64,000 nt of DNA. Source: a bacterium 1XD21-70 (GTDB taxonomy: Bacteria; Bacillota; Clostridia; Lachnospirales; Lachnospiraceae). The notes below the pieces were generated by a model. It did no database searches, was not told the origin of the DNA, and was given only the letters and a program-made list of their open reading frames with translations. The position numbers were made by a program, and so were the translations under genes. Of the stretch, positions 24,958 to 33,494 are shown one piece after another. Position 1 is the first letter of the stretch. Every line of letters starts with the position of its first letter. The stretch spans positions 205,347-269,346 of the forward strand of contig RAYB01000001.1 of NCBI GenBank assembly GCA_003669055.1, read 5' to 3'.

Positions 24958-26532
24958 TTACCCGATGGTATAGAACACCGGTGCCCCCGGCCCCAGCGGC
25001 AGGTTCAGGATCATCCAAAGCGCCAGCATAGCCGCCCAGCTTACCAGAAAAGCCATGGAGTACGGCAGCATGGAAGAAACCAAGGTTCCCCATCCCGTAT
25101 CCTTATCGTACTTCTTCATAACCGTCAATATGTACGGAATCCAGGCAATGACCGGTGCAATGATATTGGTGGTGCTGTCGCCGATCCGGTACGCCACCTG
25201 GGTCAGTTCCGGAGAAAGCCCCATCTTCATGAACATAGGCACAAACACTGGTGCAAAGATCGCATACTTGGCAGACGCCGAGGCCATGAACAGATTGACA
25301 AAGCCGGCAACCAGGATAAAGCACATCATCAGCCCGACCGAATTAATATTCAGGCTCTGCAAAAATTCCGCGCCCTTAAAGGACAGGATCCGCCCGATAT
25401 TGGTCTTGCCAAAATAGTTGGTAAACTGTGCCGCCACAAATGCCATGGCAATAAACCCGGAAATGGAGGCAATGGATTTGTTAAAGGAAGCCACCACGTC
25501 CTTGTCGCTCTTAAAGCTGCCGCAAAGCTTGCCATACACAAAAGAGGGGATAAAGAACAAGAGCGTAAACAGCGGGATGATCGCATTCATCAGAGTGGAC
25601 CCTTCGATCAGGCTCCCCGTCTCCGGATTCCTCATAAAGGATCCCTTCGGGATACAGCACACCACATATACCGCCGCAATCGCCACAAACACCAAGTTGG
25701 CAATCCTAAGAGCCTTCTCTTCCTTATCCGTCAGTTCATTGGAAACCTCTACCAGAGTGCCGTCCCCGTTCTCCTTGTACGGCCCTAACCTGGGGATGAC
25801 CACCAGTTCCGTTATCAAGGTTCCCACAATAGTAATCAAAAACGTAGAAGCAATCATGAAAAACCAGTTGGACAGGGGCGTCACGTTGTAAGCCGGATCC
25901 AGGGTCTGCGCGGCCGCCGTGGAAAAGCCGGACAAGGTTGCATCGGCAGAACCGATCAAGAGGTTTGCCGAAAAGCCGCCGGACACACCCGCAAAGCCTG
26001 CTGCCACGCCGGCCAGGGGATGCTTCTTATAAGCCTTAAAGATCATGGCCGCCAGGGGAATAAACACCACATAGCCCGCATTTTCTGCCACATTGGTCAT
26101 AACCCCGATAAACACCACCATCGGCGTCACCAGCTGGGCCGGGGTAATCTTCACCACTTTGTGAATCAGTCCGTTCAGCCAGCCGGAACTCTCTGCCACG
26201 CCGATTCCCAGCATGATCACCACCGTAAAGCCCAATGGCGCATAGCCGGTAAAATTGGTCACAGCCGATGTCAGCATATACTGCAGCCCCGAGATGCTGA
26301 ACAGGCTCACCACGCTCACCGTGGTCTCCTCCACTGTACCGCTTCCGGAATTGTACATCTCACCAGTGGCGCTCCATCCCATAGCCGCGCCGATTCCGGA
26401 GAGCACTACCACAAACACTGCCAGATAGAAAAAAATCGTAAGAGGGGTCGGCAGCTTGTTTCCCGCCGCCTCGATCATGTCGAGGAAGCGCAGGATAAAG
26501 GAACGCTTTGTTGTCTGAGTTTTGTCTTTCAT
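24958..26532 (-). CDS. AbgT-family transporter
   Basis: A 524-residue inner-membrane carrier with about 11-13 hydrophobic segments. Family stretches include GNKLPTPLTIFFYLAVFVVV, GYAPLGFTVVIMLGIGVAES, VENAGYVVFIPLAAMIF-like FIPLAAMIFKAYKKHPLAG and RIGDSTTNIIAPVIAWIPYI. AbgT proteins import p-aminobenzoyl-glutamate in E. coli, and relatives export sulfonamides or move peptides-like solutes; the substrate here is not shown. Start ATG with AGGAGAAC upstream. Gene order suggests it belongs with the flavoprotein and cysteine desulfidase upstream. Confidence 0.92.
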   Translation of the reverse strand: MKDKTQTTKRSFILRFLDMIEAAGNKLPTPLTIFFYLAVFVVVLSGIGAAMGWSATGEMYNSGSGTVEETTVSVVSLFSISGLQYMLTSAVTNFTGYAPLGFTVVIMLGIGVAESSGWLNGLIHKVVKITPAQLVTPMVVFIGVMTNVAENAGYVVFIPLAAMIFKAYKKHPLAGVAAGFAGVSGGFSANLLIGSADATLSGFSTAAAQTLDPAYNVTPLSNWFFMIASTFLITIVGTLITELVVIPRLGPYKENGDGTLVEVSNELTDKEEKALRIANLVFVAIAAVYVVCCIPKGSFMRNPETGSLIEGSTLMNAIIPLFTLLFFIPSFVYGKLCGSFKSDKDVVASFNKSIASISGFIAMAFVAAQFTNYFGKTNIGRILSFKGAEFLQSLNINSVGLMMCFILVAGFVNLFMASASAKYAIFAPVFVPMFMKMGLSPELTQVAYRIGDSTTNIIAPVIAWIPYILTVMKKYDKDTGWGTLVSSMLPYSMAFLVSWAAMLALWMILNLPLGPGAPVFYTIG

Positions 26533-26671
26533 ACTTCAAGTTCTCCTTTTAGGTTTATATTTCAGGTAATTGCGACATTACCTGGCCTACGTATTTAACC
26601 GCTTTTTCTTGCTTGTCCTAACCGTTTTTGCTGCTTCTTGCTTCTTCTTGCTGCTCCTGCTTCTCCCTCTC

Positions 26672-28027
26672 TTACTTCGCCGTATTCGAGGCGATCAGCG
26701 CCGCATCCCATACCCCGGAAAACGGCGGCGAATAGCACAGGTCCATGAATCCCATCTCATCCACCGTCAGCCCCGCATAGATGGCGATGGCGTAATAGTT
26801 GGCCCTGGGCACCACAATCCCCTGCCCCCAGGCCTCTGCCCCCAGCACCACGCGTGTTTTGGCATCGTAGACCAGCTTGATATTCAGTTTCTCCGTCCCG
26901 TAATAGGAAGCATAGCTGTTGCCGGTTATGGTATTTACCTTAAAATCTATCCCCGCCGCCAAAGCCTCCTTTTCCGACAGCCCCACCTTGGCCGCATCCA
27001 TCCCAAACAGACGCAGCGCCGAACTGCCGATCAGCTTAAAGGGCTTTGGCTCTGCACCGCCTAAGATATCCCCGATAATCCGTCCCTGCTTATTGGCATT
27101 GGTCCCCAGGGGCGCATACTGGTACTGGCCTGTAATCGCTGAGCGCATGATGCTGCAGTCCCCCGCCGCATACACGTCCTTTACACTGGCCTCCATCCGC
27201 TCATTGACGCAGATCGCGCCGTTTTTCGCCTTCTTTACGCCCTTAATGAAGTCCGTGCTCGGCGCAATACCGGCACTGTTGATCAAAACATCCACCGGGA
27301 TCTCTTCCACTGCCGCCTGCCCGTCCGGCCCCTTTTGCTCTAAGCGGGCTGCCGTGATGACACCGTCCTTTGCCACCAGTTCCTTCACCATGGTGCCTGT
27401 TTGCACCACTACGCCGTTTTTCTCCAGTTCTGCCTCCAGAGCCTCGCTGACCTCTGTGTCAAAGGCAGGCAGGATGTGCGGCGCCAGTTCCACTACCGTC
27501 ACATGCTTCCCGTAACGGCGGCAGGCCTCCGACACCTCCAGCCCGATAAACCCAGCCCCCACAATCACCACATTCTTTGTCTTCTCCTCCAGCAGGGCTG
27601 CCTTTACACGGGTACCGTCCGCTACGTTACGGATCTCGTACAGGTTCCCGTATTCCTTATCAAAGGGCGCAAAATGCCGCACCCCGGCGCCGCTGCCCAC
27701 AATCAGCCTGTCGTAGCTGTCCGTAAACACCTCACCGCTCTTTAAATCCTTCACAGCCACGGTCTTTGCCTCTGTGTCCACCCCGGTCACCTCATGCCAG
27801 GTCTTTACCGGAATCCCGCTCTTGGCAAATTCCTCCGCCGTCCGGGCAATCAGTTCGCTTCCCTGGCGGATATGGTCGGAGATATAAAAGGGAATCCCGC
27901 AGGCTCCGTAGGAAACTTCCTCCCCCTTCTCGTACACCACAATCTCCACCTGGTCCTTCAAAAGCCGTTTCAGCTTGGACGCCGCCGACATCCCCGCCGC
28001 TACGCCGCCGATAACCACAACCTTCAC
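26672..28027 (-). CDS. FAD-dependent pyridine nucleotide-disulfide reductase (CoA-disulfide reductase/NADH oxidase-like)
   Basis: A 451-residue flavoprotein. FAD binding: MKVVVIGGVAAGMSAASKLK. The single redox cysteine Cys43 lies in SYGACGIPFYISD, as in CoA-disulfide reductase and NADH oxidase/peroxidase. NAD binding: VVIVGAGFIGLEVSEACRR. A second FAD motif is DVYAAGDCS. It could reduce CoA disulfide, polysulfide or oxygen; the sequence does not decide. Start is GTG at 28027, overlapping the TGA of the upstream symporter (GTGA), so they are coupled. Polysulfide or disulfide reduction would suit the sulfide-releasing enzyme in the same cluster. Confidence 0.88.
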   Translation of the reverse strand: MKVVVIGGVAAGMSAASKLKRLLKDQVEIVVYEKGEEVSYGACGIPFYISDHIRQGSELIARTAEEFAKSGIPVKTWHEVTGVDTEAKTVAVKDLKSGEVFTDSYDRLIVGSGAGVRHFAPFDKEYGNLYEIRNVADGTRVKAALLEEKTKNVVIVGAGFIGLEVSEACRRYGKHVTVVELAPHILPAFDTEVSEALEAELEKNGVVVQTGTMVKELVAKDGVITAARLEQKGPDGQAAVEEIPVDVLINSAGIAPSTDFIKGVKKAKNGAICVNERMEASVKDVYAAGDCSIMRSAITGQYQYAPLGTNANKQGRIIGDILGGAEPKPFKLIGSSALRLFGMDAAKVGLSEKEALAAGIDFKVNTITGNSYASYYGTEKLNIKLVYDAKTRVVLGAEAWGQGIVVPRANYYAIAIYAGLTVDEMGFMDLCYSPPFSGVWDAALIASNTAK

Positions 28028-29373
28028 TTCCTCACCTTCCTCTCTACAAATATTGCGTTAGCCATACAGCCGGTTACATTAATCAGGGTCCTGGGCACAT
28101 CCCCAATCGGGTCAACCGCAATCATGGCTCCCAGCCCCGGCACCGCATCTGCCATGCCGGTCCCCAAAACCGCTGCAAACTCCGCCATGGTAGCCGTACC
28201 CGGAACATCCGTGATTCCATAGGACATCAAGACAATCACCACCACCAGCAAAAGAACCAGCCCCGGCGTCATCACCACGCCGGACATCCCTGCGGCAAAC
28301 ACTGCCGCCATCGCAGGGAACAGCGCCCCGCAGCCCTGCATCCCGGAAGAAATCGCATACGCAGACACCAAATCCGTCACCTCCCGGTTAAGCCCCAGAC
28401 CTTCCGCGAGCGCCTTCTGCGCCTCCGGCAGGCATGCCGAACCCGAACGGGTCTTTAAGGCTTTCACCATCGCCGCCTTCCCTGCCTTCAAAAATGACAC
28501 CGGCCCCACACCGGAGATGCCGGATAACACCAGCTGCACCGCCAGCATCAGCGCCGCCCCCAGGCAGAGCACCAACAGCATTTTTGCCAGCATGGCAATC
28601 ACCATCACCCCATGCCGAATCGTCAGGGAAGCCATGATCGCCGCCGCCCCCATGGGTTTGTAGGCAATGATCGTCTTGCATACGCTGGTTCCCACCGAAA
28701 ATGCCCCTTCCGTAAGGTCAAACACCGGTTTCACCGTATCCATGTATTTCCCCGACATCCTCCGCGCCGCGATTCCCACATAAATGCCAAATACAAAGAT
28801 TCCGATCACATTCGCCGCCAGCAGATCCCAGCCCAGCCCGGCCGGAACCACGCCCAGGATCAGTTCCACAATCCCCCCGCCGTTTTCCACGCTCCAGGTA
28901 AATACCTCTGCCTCCTCACCCGGCATCACGCCGACCTTAAATGCCAGCCCCAGGCACGCCGCAATCAAAGCACTTATTGCCACCATCCCGGTATTGACCC
29001 GTTTCTTCCAGCGGGTCAGGGGCGATACCTGTTTCTCCGCCGGTGTGCGAAGCACCAGCCGGACAGAAGCCAAAAACACCATCGGCAGGATCAGGCACAC
29101 AAACAGGGACAAATATCCCCGTGCCACCAGCCAAAACCAGGAATTCAAACTCTCCAGGACCGGCTCCCGGTCCGTCTGGCTATATCCCCAGGCTGCCAGC
29201 CCGAACAGCGTCCCTGCCCCGCTTCCGATCAGTACCCGCATAGCAAAGCTGAATTTTTTCTTCGGCAGACGGGAAATCTCCACCAGCATGGCGAAAAACA
29301 GTGCCACGCCGATCAGGCACTCCCCATGCCCCCCGGCTATATTCAAAAGCTTGAGAATATCGTTTCCATCCAT
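28024..29373 (-). CDS. Dicarboxylate/amino acid:cation symporter (DAACS family)
   Basis: A 449-residue sodium- or proton-coupled symporter with 8-10 membrane helices. Family features include GVVPAGLGWDLLAANVIGIF, SLTIRHGVMVIAMLAK and the serine/glycine-rich region SAYAISSGMQGCGALFPAMA. I use the ATG at 29373, ten bases after AGGAGGA; an upstream frame to 29436 runs into the desulfidase gene. The next gene upstream is a cysteine desulfidase, so cysteine, cystine or a related amino acid is a likely substrate; this is inference. It overlaps the flavoprotein gene by four bases. Confidence 0.85.
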   Translation of the reverse strand: MDGNDILKLLNIAGGHGECLIGVALFFAMLVEISRLPKKKFSFAMRVLIGSGAGTLFGLAAWGYSQTDREPVLESLNSWFWLVARGYLSLFVCLILPMVFLASVRLVLRTPAEKQVSPLTRWKKRVNTGMVAISALIAACLGLAFKVGVMPGEEAEVFTWSVENGGGIVELILGVVPAGLGWDLLAANVIGIFVFGIYVGIAARRMSGKYMDTVKPVFDLTEGAFSVGTSVCKTIIAYKPMGAAAIMASLTIRHGVMVIAMLAKMLLVLCLGAALMLAVQLVLSGISGVGPVSFLKAGKAAMVKALKTRSGSACLPEAQKALAEGLGLNREVTDLVSAYAISSGMQGCGALFPAMAAVFAAGMSGVVMTPGLVLLLVVVIVLMSYGITDVPGTATMAEFAAVLGTGMADAVPGLGAMIAVDPIGDVPRTLINVTGCMANAIFVERKVRK

Positions 29374-29429
29374 CGCTGTCTTAATCCTCCTCTTCCACAA
29401 AGCTATCCGGCCGCCAGGCAGTCCGTACA

Positions 29430-30707
29430 CTAGCAATCCGTCATAATCTGGATAATCTCCTTATCCGTCTCCTTCATGCCTTCCTTGCCCAGGCGTCCTA
29501 CATTGCGGATCGTATTCTCCACACCCTTGGAGATAATCCCGTCCCCGCCCCGGAACTGCTGCCCGTTGACGTACATCTGATATCCCAGGATCCCCGCATC
29601 TACCGCCGCCGCAATCTTCCCGGCGCAGGAGGGCTTTGCCCCATCACAGATGATCCCCGAAACAATCGCCAGCGCATTGACCAATGTATGGGCAACCGTG
29701 GCATAATCCCCGCCTAAGAGGTAAGCAATCCCGCACCCGGCGCCGCATCCGGCGCTGACCGCGCCGCAGTAGGCCGACAGCCGCCCGATTCCCGTCTTCT
29801 GGTGGATCGTCACCAGGTTAGAAAGCACCAGCGCCCGGTAGAGTTCTTCCTCCGGGGATTTCAGTTCCATGGCATACTCAATCACCGGCAGGGATGCCGT
29901 CATCCCCTGGTTCCCGCTTCCGGAATTGATGATCACCGGCATCTCGCAGCCGCTCATCCTGGCATCCGACCCGGCCGCTGCCGCTGCCCTCGCACGCACC
30001 CGGATGTCATCCCCATATGCTTTTATGAGCACGCTTCCGATATTGGCGCCCCAGTCATGCTCCAGCCCTTCCTTGGAGATGGCACTGTTGTACTCGATCT
30101 GGCGTCCAATCAGTTCCTTTACGTCCTCTAACTCCACGGTCTTTGCAAAGTCATAGATATCCTTCACATTCAAAAGGCTCCTGTCTGCCATCTGCGCCTC
30201 TTCTGTAGCCATGACCCCCATCTCGTATAGCTTTTCCCCATCCTTCTCGATCAATACAATATTCGTGTGGTAATTGGCTATCCTCACCTTGGCATACGAG
30301 CCGTCCCCATACAGGGTCACAACCATATCCAAAAGTTCATCCGTCTCCATGGCCTTTACCTGGATCGGGGTCTTCTCCATATACTCCTTGATCTGGATCT
30401 TCTGCTCTTTGGTCACCCCGGCGATCACCTCTAAAACCCGACCCGCATCCCCTGCCACCACCCCGGCGGCGGCAGCGGCCTCGATCCCTTTCAGCCCGCC
30501 GGTATTCGGCACAATCACACTCTTGACATTTTTCACAATGTTGCCGCTGGCCTCCACCTCGCAGCGCTCCGGCAGCATCCCCAGCACTTCCCTGGCTTTT
30601 GCCGCACAGTACGCCAATGCAATGGGCTCTGTACACCCCATGGCAGGAACCAGTTCTTCCTTCAGGATCTGTACATAAGTCTGATACTGGATGCTTGAAC
30701 GTTCCAT
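29430..30707 (-). CDS. cyuA: L-cysteine desulfidase (CyuA/UPF0597 family)
   Basis: A 425-residue enzyme related to the alpha subunit of L-serine dehydratase. It degrades L-cysteine to pyruvate, ammonia and sulfide with a [4Fe-4S] cluster. Conserved cysteines are seen in VPAMGCTEPIALAYCAAKA, SAYCGAVSAGCGAGCGIAYL and SGIICDGAKPSCAGKIAAAV; SGSGNQGMTASLPV is the family substrate-site stretch. The ATG at 30707 has AGGAGG seven bases upstream; a GTG one codon earlier is less well placed. The next gene, 56 bases on, is an amino-acid symporter. Confidence 0.88.
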   Translation of the reverse strand: MERSSIQYQTYVQILKEELVPAMGCTEPIALAYCAAKAREVLGMLPERCEVEASGNIVKNVKSVIVPNTGGLKGIEAAAAAGVVAGDAGRVLEVIAGVTKEQKIQIKEYMEKTPIQVKAMETDELLDMVVTLYGDGSYAKVRIANYHTNIVLIEKDGEKLYEMGVMATEEAQMADRSLLNVKDIYDFAKTVELEDVKELIGRQIEYNSAISKEGLEHDWGANIGSVLIKAYGDDIRVRARAAAAAGSDARMSGCEMPVIINSGSGNQGMTASLPVIEYAMELKSPEEELYRALVLSNLVTIHQKTGIGRLSAYCGAVSAGCGAGCGIAYLLGGDYATVAHTLVNALAIVSGIICDGAKPSCAGKIAAAVDAGILGYQMYVNGQQFRGGDGIISKGVENTIRNVGRLGKEGMKETDKEIIQIMTDC

Positions 30708-30888
30708 CACCTGTCCTCCTATTCAATTCATGTTTTGTTTATGGGAAATTTATTGAATATTTATAATTAGAATATAGTACTTTGAAGCGATTTTGTCAAT
30801 CATTATGATAATTTTTTTTTACAATAATAAAAATATAACGCAGCCCTGGAGGAAGGAGCGCCCTCCTGCCCCTTCCTTATGCCCCCTG

Positions 30889-31554
30889 TCACAGCTTCCT
30901 CTGTATCTTCGCCAGATACCGGTACACACTGGCCTCCGAGCAATAGAGGTACTCTGCCACCTGGCTCACCGCCCCCTTGATCTGGAACAGCCCCGCCTGG
31001 TTTAACCCTTCCACGATCTGGATCCGGTCCTCCTGGGTCAGCCTCTCCCGCACAATGGCATCGCTAGAGCCCACCACCTGCACCACTGCTTTGCTCATCA
31101 TGTCTCCCGTCACATCCGCCGAAAAATTTTCGACCGGCCCCTCGCAGACCACGCCCTCCGTATCTAAGCCATGGATCAGCCCGATCCCGCTCAGGGCACG
31201 GATCGTGTTCATCACCTGCTCATAAGGCCCCATATCGATATTGATGCAAAGCTGCCCGATCAGTTCCCCTTCCTCCCGGATAAAAAAGGTGGAAGAACGC
31301 AGGTTCTTATTGGGAGCCGCCTTGCCCACATAGTTCACCACATAATCCTTCTCCTTCCACTCCTCATTGGCCAGCACAGACAAGGTAAAGTCCGTAATCG
31401 GCGCCCCGACTGTCCGCCCGCTCACATGGCCATTGGCAATGGCAATAATATCATGGTTCGGCTTCCTGCAGTCCCGCAGCACCACTTCCCCGTGCTCGCC
31501 CAGGACCTGCCCCAGAAAATCCACCAGTTTCTTGTAATAATCAAGCGTATCCAA
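30889..31554 (-). CDS. YheO-like PAS/HTH transcriptional regulator
   Basis: A regulator of about 221 residues in two parts. The N-terminal YheO-like PAS domain has LGEHGEVVLRDCRKPNHDII, IANGHVSGRTVGAPITDF and KNLRSSTFFIREEGELIGQL. The C-terminal helix-turn-helix ends QIKGAVSQVAEYLYCSEASV then YRYLAKIQRK. I prefer the TTG at 31554, seven bases after GGGGAG, over an ATG at 31590 with no good site. It precedes the cysteine desulfidase gene on the same strand and is a likely regulator of that cluster; the ligand may be an amino acid. Confidence 0.85.
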   Translation of the reverse strand: MDTLDYYKKLVDFLGQVLGEHGEVVLRDCRKPNHDIIAIANGHVSGRTVGAPITDFTLSVLANEEWKEKDYVVNYVGKAAPNKNLRSSTFFIREEGELIGQLCINIDMGPYEQVMNTIRALSGIGLIHGLDTEGVVCEGPVENFSADVTGDMMSKAVVQVVGSSDAIVRERLTQEDRIQIVEGLNQAGLFQIKGAVSQVAEYLYCSEASVYRYLAKIQRKL

Positions 31555-31640
31555 AATCCTTCTCCCCTTCTGTTTCCTGCATTGCTGCATGTTCTTTAAA
31601 AGCTACAAAATATTATAGCAGAAGCCGTCATTTTGCACAA

Positions 31641-32333
31641 CTACTCAAAATACACCGCCCCTGCATAAATCCGCTCCTTTACATACTCATCCAAATCCAG
31701 CAATGCCTGTCCGCCCCAGGTGGACACTCGAAGCTTCACCGCCCCGCCGTCCGCCGCCACCCCCGTCACTGTCACCCAGTGAAGCGAAATGTCCTGCTTA
31801 TAGCTGCCCCTGCCGGGAAGCACCACCTCCACCTGCTTAAGCTTATGCGTGCCCACCAGCATTGCCACCGGCTTGTCCTTTTGAAGCCCTTCCCATACAT
31901 ACCGCAGCACATTCTCCCGGCTGAAACCCCAGCCCCGCCATACTGCCTGCAATTTCACCCCCCGCTCCCTCGCAAAGCGCTCCATGCCTCCTGCCAGGCG
32001 GCTGACCGGCCAGATTCCCAGGGGGAACCGCCCCACACGAAACGGCCTTACGTACCCGTATAAGTCCACCATATGAGCCAGGAAATTGGCCTTCCTGCAA
32101 TCCGGATAAGGATAAAGCCCTTCATATGCCGGGCTGCCCTGCGCCAGATAGGCCGCAATATTGGCCAGTGCCACCGTCCCGCAGGCTCCCTGCCTGGCCG
32201 CATGGCTCTGCCATCCACGCCCCTCCCAGGCAAACCATGCCTGGTTCCCGCCGTAATGCTGCCCGTCCTCCCCGGCAATCCGCACAAAAGATTCCGCCCT
32301 CCGCAGACATACGGCATCATTCCCGTCAGGCAA
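31641..32333 (-). CDS. C39-peptidase-like hypothetical protein, 230 aa
   Basis: The protein has a papain-like layout: a possible catalytic Cys in SHAARQGACGTVALANIAAY (about residue 53) and a His late in the chain, ISLHWVTVTGVAADGG, as in C39-like peptidases. There is no signal peptide or membrane segment. Start assignment matters: TTG at 32333 lies nine bases after AGGAGG and overlaps the last codons of glpP, so the gene is coupled to glpP. The substrate and any peptidase activity are unknown; the fold call is by motif only. Confidence 0.6.
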   Translation of the reverse strand: MPDGNDAVCLRRAESFVRIAGEDGQHYGGNQAWFAWEGRGWQSHAARQGACGTVALANIAAYLAQGSPAYEGLYPYPDCRKANFLAHMVDLYGYVRPFRVGRFPLGIWPVSRLAGGMERFARERGVKLQAVWRGWGFSRENVLRYVWEGLQKDKPVAMLVGTHKLKQVEVVLPGRGSYKQDISLHWVTVTGVAADGGAVKLRVSTWGGQALLDLDEYVKERIYAGAVYFE

Positions 32334-32886
32334 ACCACAGATCCTCCTTGGTGGTGGAGATGGCATCCGCCCCGGCGGCAAAGGCGGCCATGATATCCTT
32401 TTTGTCCGAAATCAGCCCCCCGGCAATGATCGGGATATCCGTATAGCCACGGATCTCCTTTAATACCTTGGGGATAATCCCCGGCATCACTTCCACCAAA
32501 TCCGGGTGAAAGATATCGATCTGCTTTTTCATGGTGTTTACTGCCATGGAATCAATCATAAACGTCCGCTGCACCCCATATAACCCCAGTTCCAAAGCCC
32601 GTTTTACCAAAAGCGGCTTCGTGCTGATAATCCCGTCTGCACTGGTGGCCTGCTTGATAAAATCCACCGCCACCTCCTTGGCACTCAGCCCTGCCATCAA
32701 ATCCACATGGACAATCGCCACCTTCCCGTGTTCCTGAATCTGCCGGACAATCCCTCCGATATTGCAGATATTCCCATACAGGATAAACACCACCTGGCAT
32801 TCAGAATCAAAACAGCGCTGCAGCCCCTTATCGTCCTTCACCGCTGCAATCACAGGCGATGTCTCCAGCAACTCGATTGCTTTCAT
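32326..32886 (-). CDS. glpP: Glycerol-3-phosphate-responsive antiterminator
   Basis: A 186-residue member of the GlpP family. Core stretches are AAVKDDKGLQRCFDSECQVV, FILYGNICNIGGIVRQIQEH, VHVDLMAGLSAKEVAVDFIK, DGIISTKPLLVKRALELGLY and IIAGGLISDKKDIMAAFAAG. In Bacillus GlpP with bound glycerol-3-phosphate acts on leader mRNA so that transcription passes a terminator before glp genes. Here two leaders with matching hairpins occur upstream of the oxidoreductase operon and glpK. Start ATG at 32886 behind GGGGGA. It follows the glp oxidoreductase operon after a terminator. Confidence 0.93.
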   Translation of the reverse strand: MKAIELLETSPVIAAVKDDKGLQRCFDSECQVVFILYGNICNIGGIVRQIQEHGKVAIVHVDLMAGLSAKEVAVDFIKQATSADGIISTKPLLVKRALELGLYGVQRTFMIDSMAVNTMKKQIDIFHPDLVEVMPGIIPKVLKEIRGYTDIPIIAGGLISDKKDIMAAFAAGADAISTTKEDLWFA

Positions 32887-32970
32887 ATTGGCAATCCCCC
32901 TTCCCGCTTCCATAAAGCCCCGTTTTCCTTCTGTCTATTATAAATGAACTTAGCCAAAAACTCAAGAATC

Positions 32971-33006
32971 GGCACAGCCCAAGCGCCAAACGCTTTGCAC
33001 TGTGCC
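32971..33006 (-). terminator. Terminator behind the glp oxidoreductase operon
   Basis: GGCACAG (32971-32977) pairs with CTGTGCC (33000-33006), with an inner AAGCG/CGCTT stem. On the minus strand it is followed by GATTCTTGAGTTTTTGG. It lies between the DUF1667 gene and glpP, so glpP may be partly insulated from the operon upstream. The rest of the 244-base gap shows nothing more. Confidence 0.7.
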
Positions 33007-33130
33007 AATCCCTTCTCTGCTTCATTTCATTCTTTTATTCTTCAGCAAGCCGCTTTCCCTTCGCCGCTTTGCTGTTTTTCTATACCTATCAACCGCTCTC
33101 CCGGACTGCCTATATTTTCGGCCGCCTCAA

Positions 33131-33493
33131 TTATACCCTGGCCACGTTCTTGGTGGCAATCACCGGAACCCCGGTTCCCGCACAATTCTCAATCACTACA
33201 TCCCCGATAGCCACAGGCGCATTGATTGTGGTTTTACGGATCTCCCCCATAATCTCAAAAATCTTGCCCTTGGGGATATCTTCCTTCGTCTTGACCGATA
33301 CCATCTCCAGTTCCCCGCCGTTCACATGTACGCTGGAGGTCACAATCCTGGTGGGGCTTAACACCTCCTTGCGGGCATAGTCATCGCCCCTCTTACAGGT
33401 ATTTCCGCTTACTTCCACGTTCTCCCCGTCTATACGGACAGTCAATGGGCATCCCAACGGGCACCCGATACAGATCAGTTCTCTCGTCTCCAT
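33131..33493 (-). CDS. DUF1667 protein, partner of the glp oxidoreductases
   Basis: A 120-residue protein with a conserved cysteine set in ELICIGCPLGCPLTVRIDG and VSGNTCKRGDDYA, suited to an iron-sulfur or metal site. DUF1667 proteins occur next to paired FAD oxidoreductases of glycerol-3-phosphate metabolism in anaerobes. By position it takes the place of the third subunit of anaerobic G3P dehydrogenase. Start ATG, one base after the stop of the upstream flavoprotein, so the genes are coupled. Confidence 0.85.
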   Translation of the reverse strand: METRELICIGCPLGCPLTVRIDGENVEVSGNTCKRGDDYARKEVLSPTRIVTSSVHVNGGELEMVSVKTKEDIPKGKIFEIMGEIRKTTINAPVAIGDVVIENCAGTGVPVIATKNVARV

Positions 33494-33494
33494 A

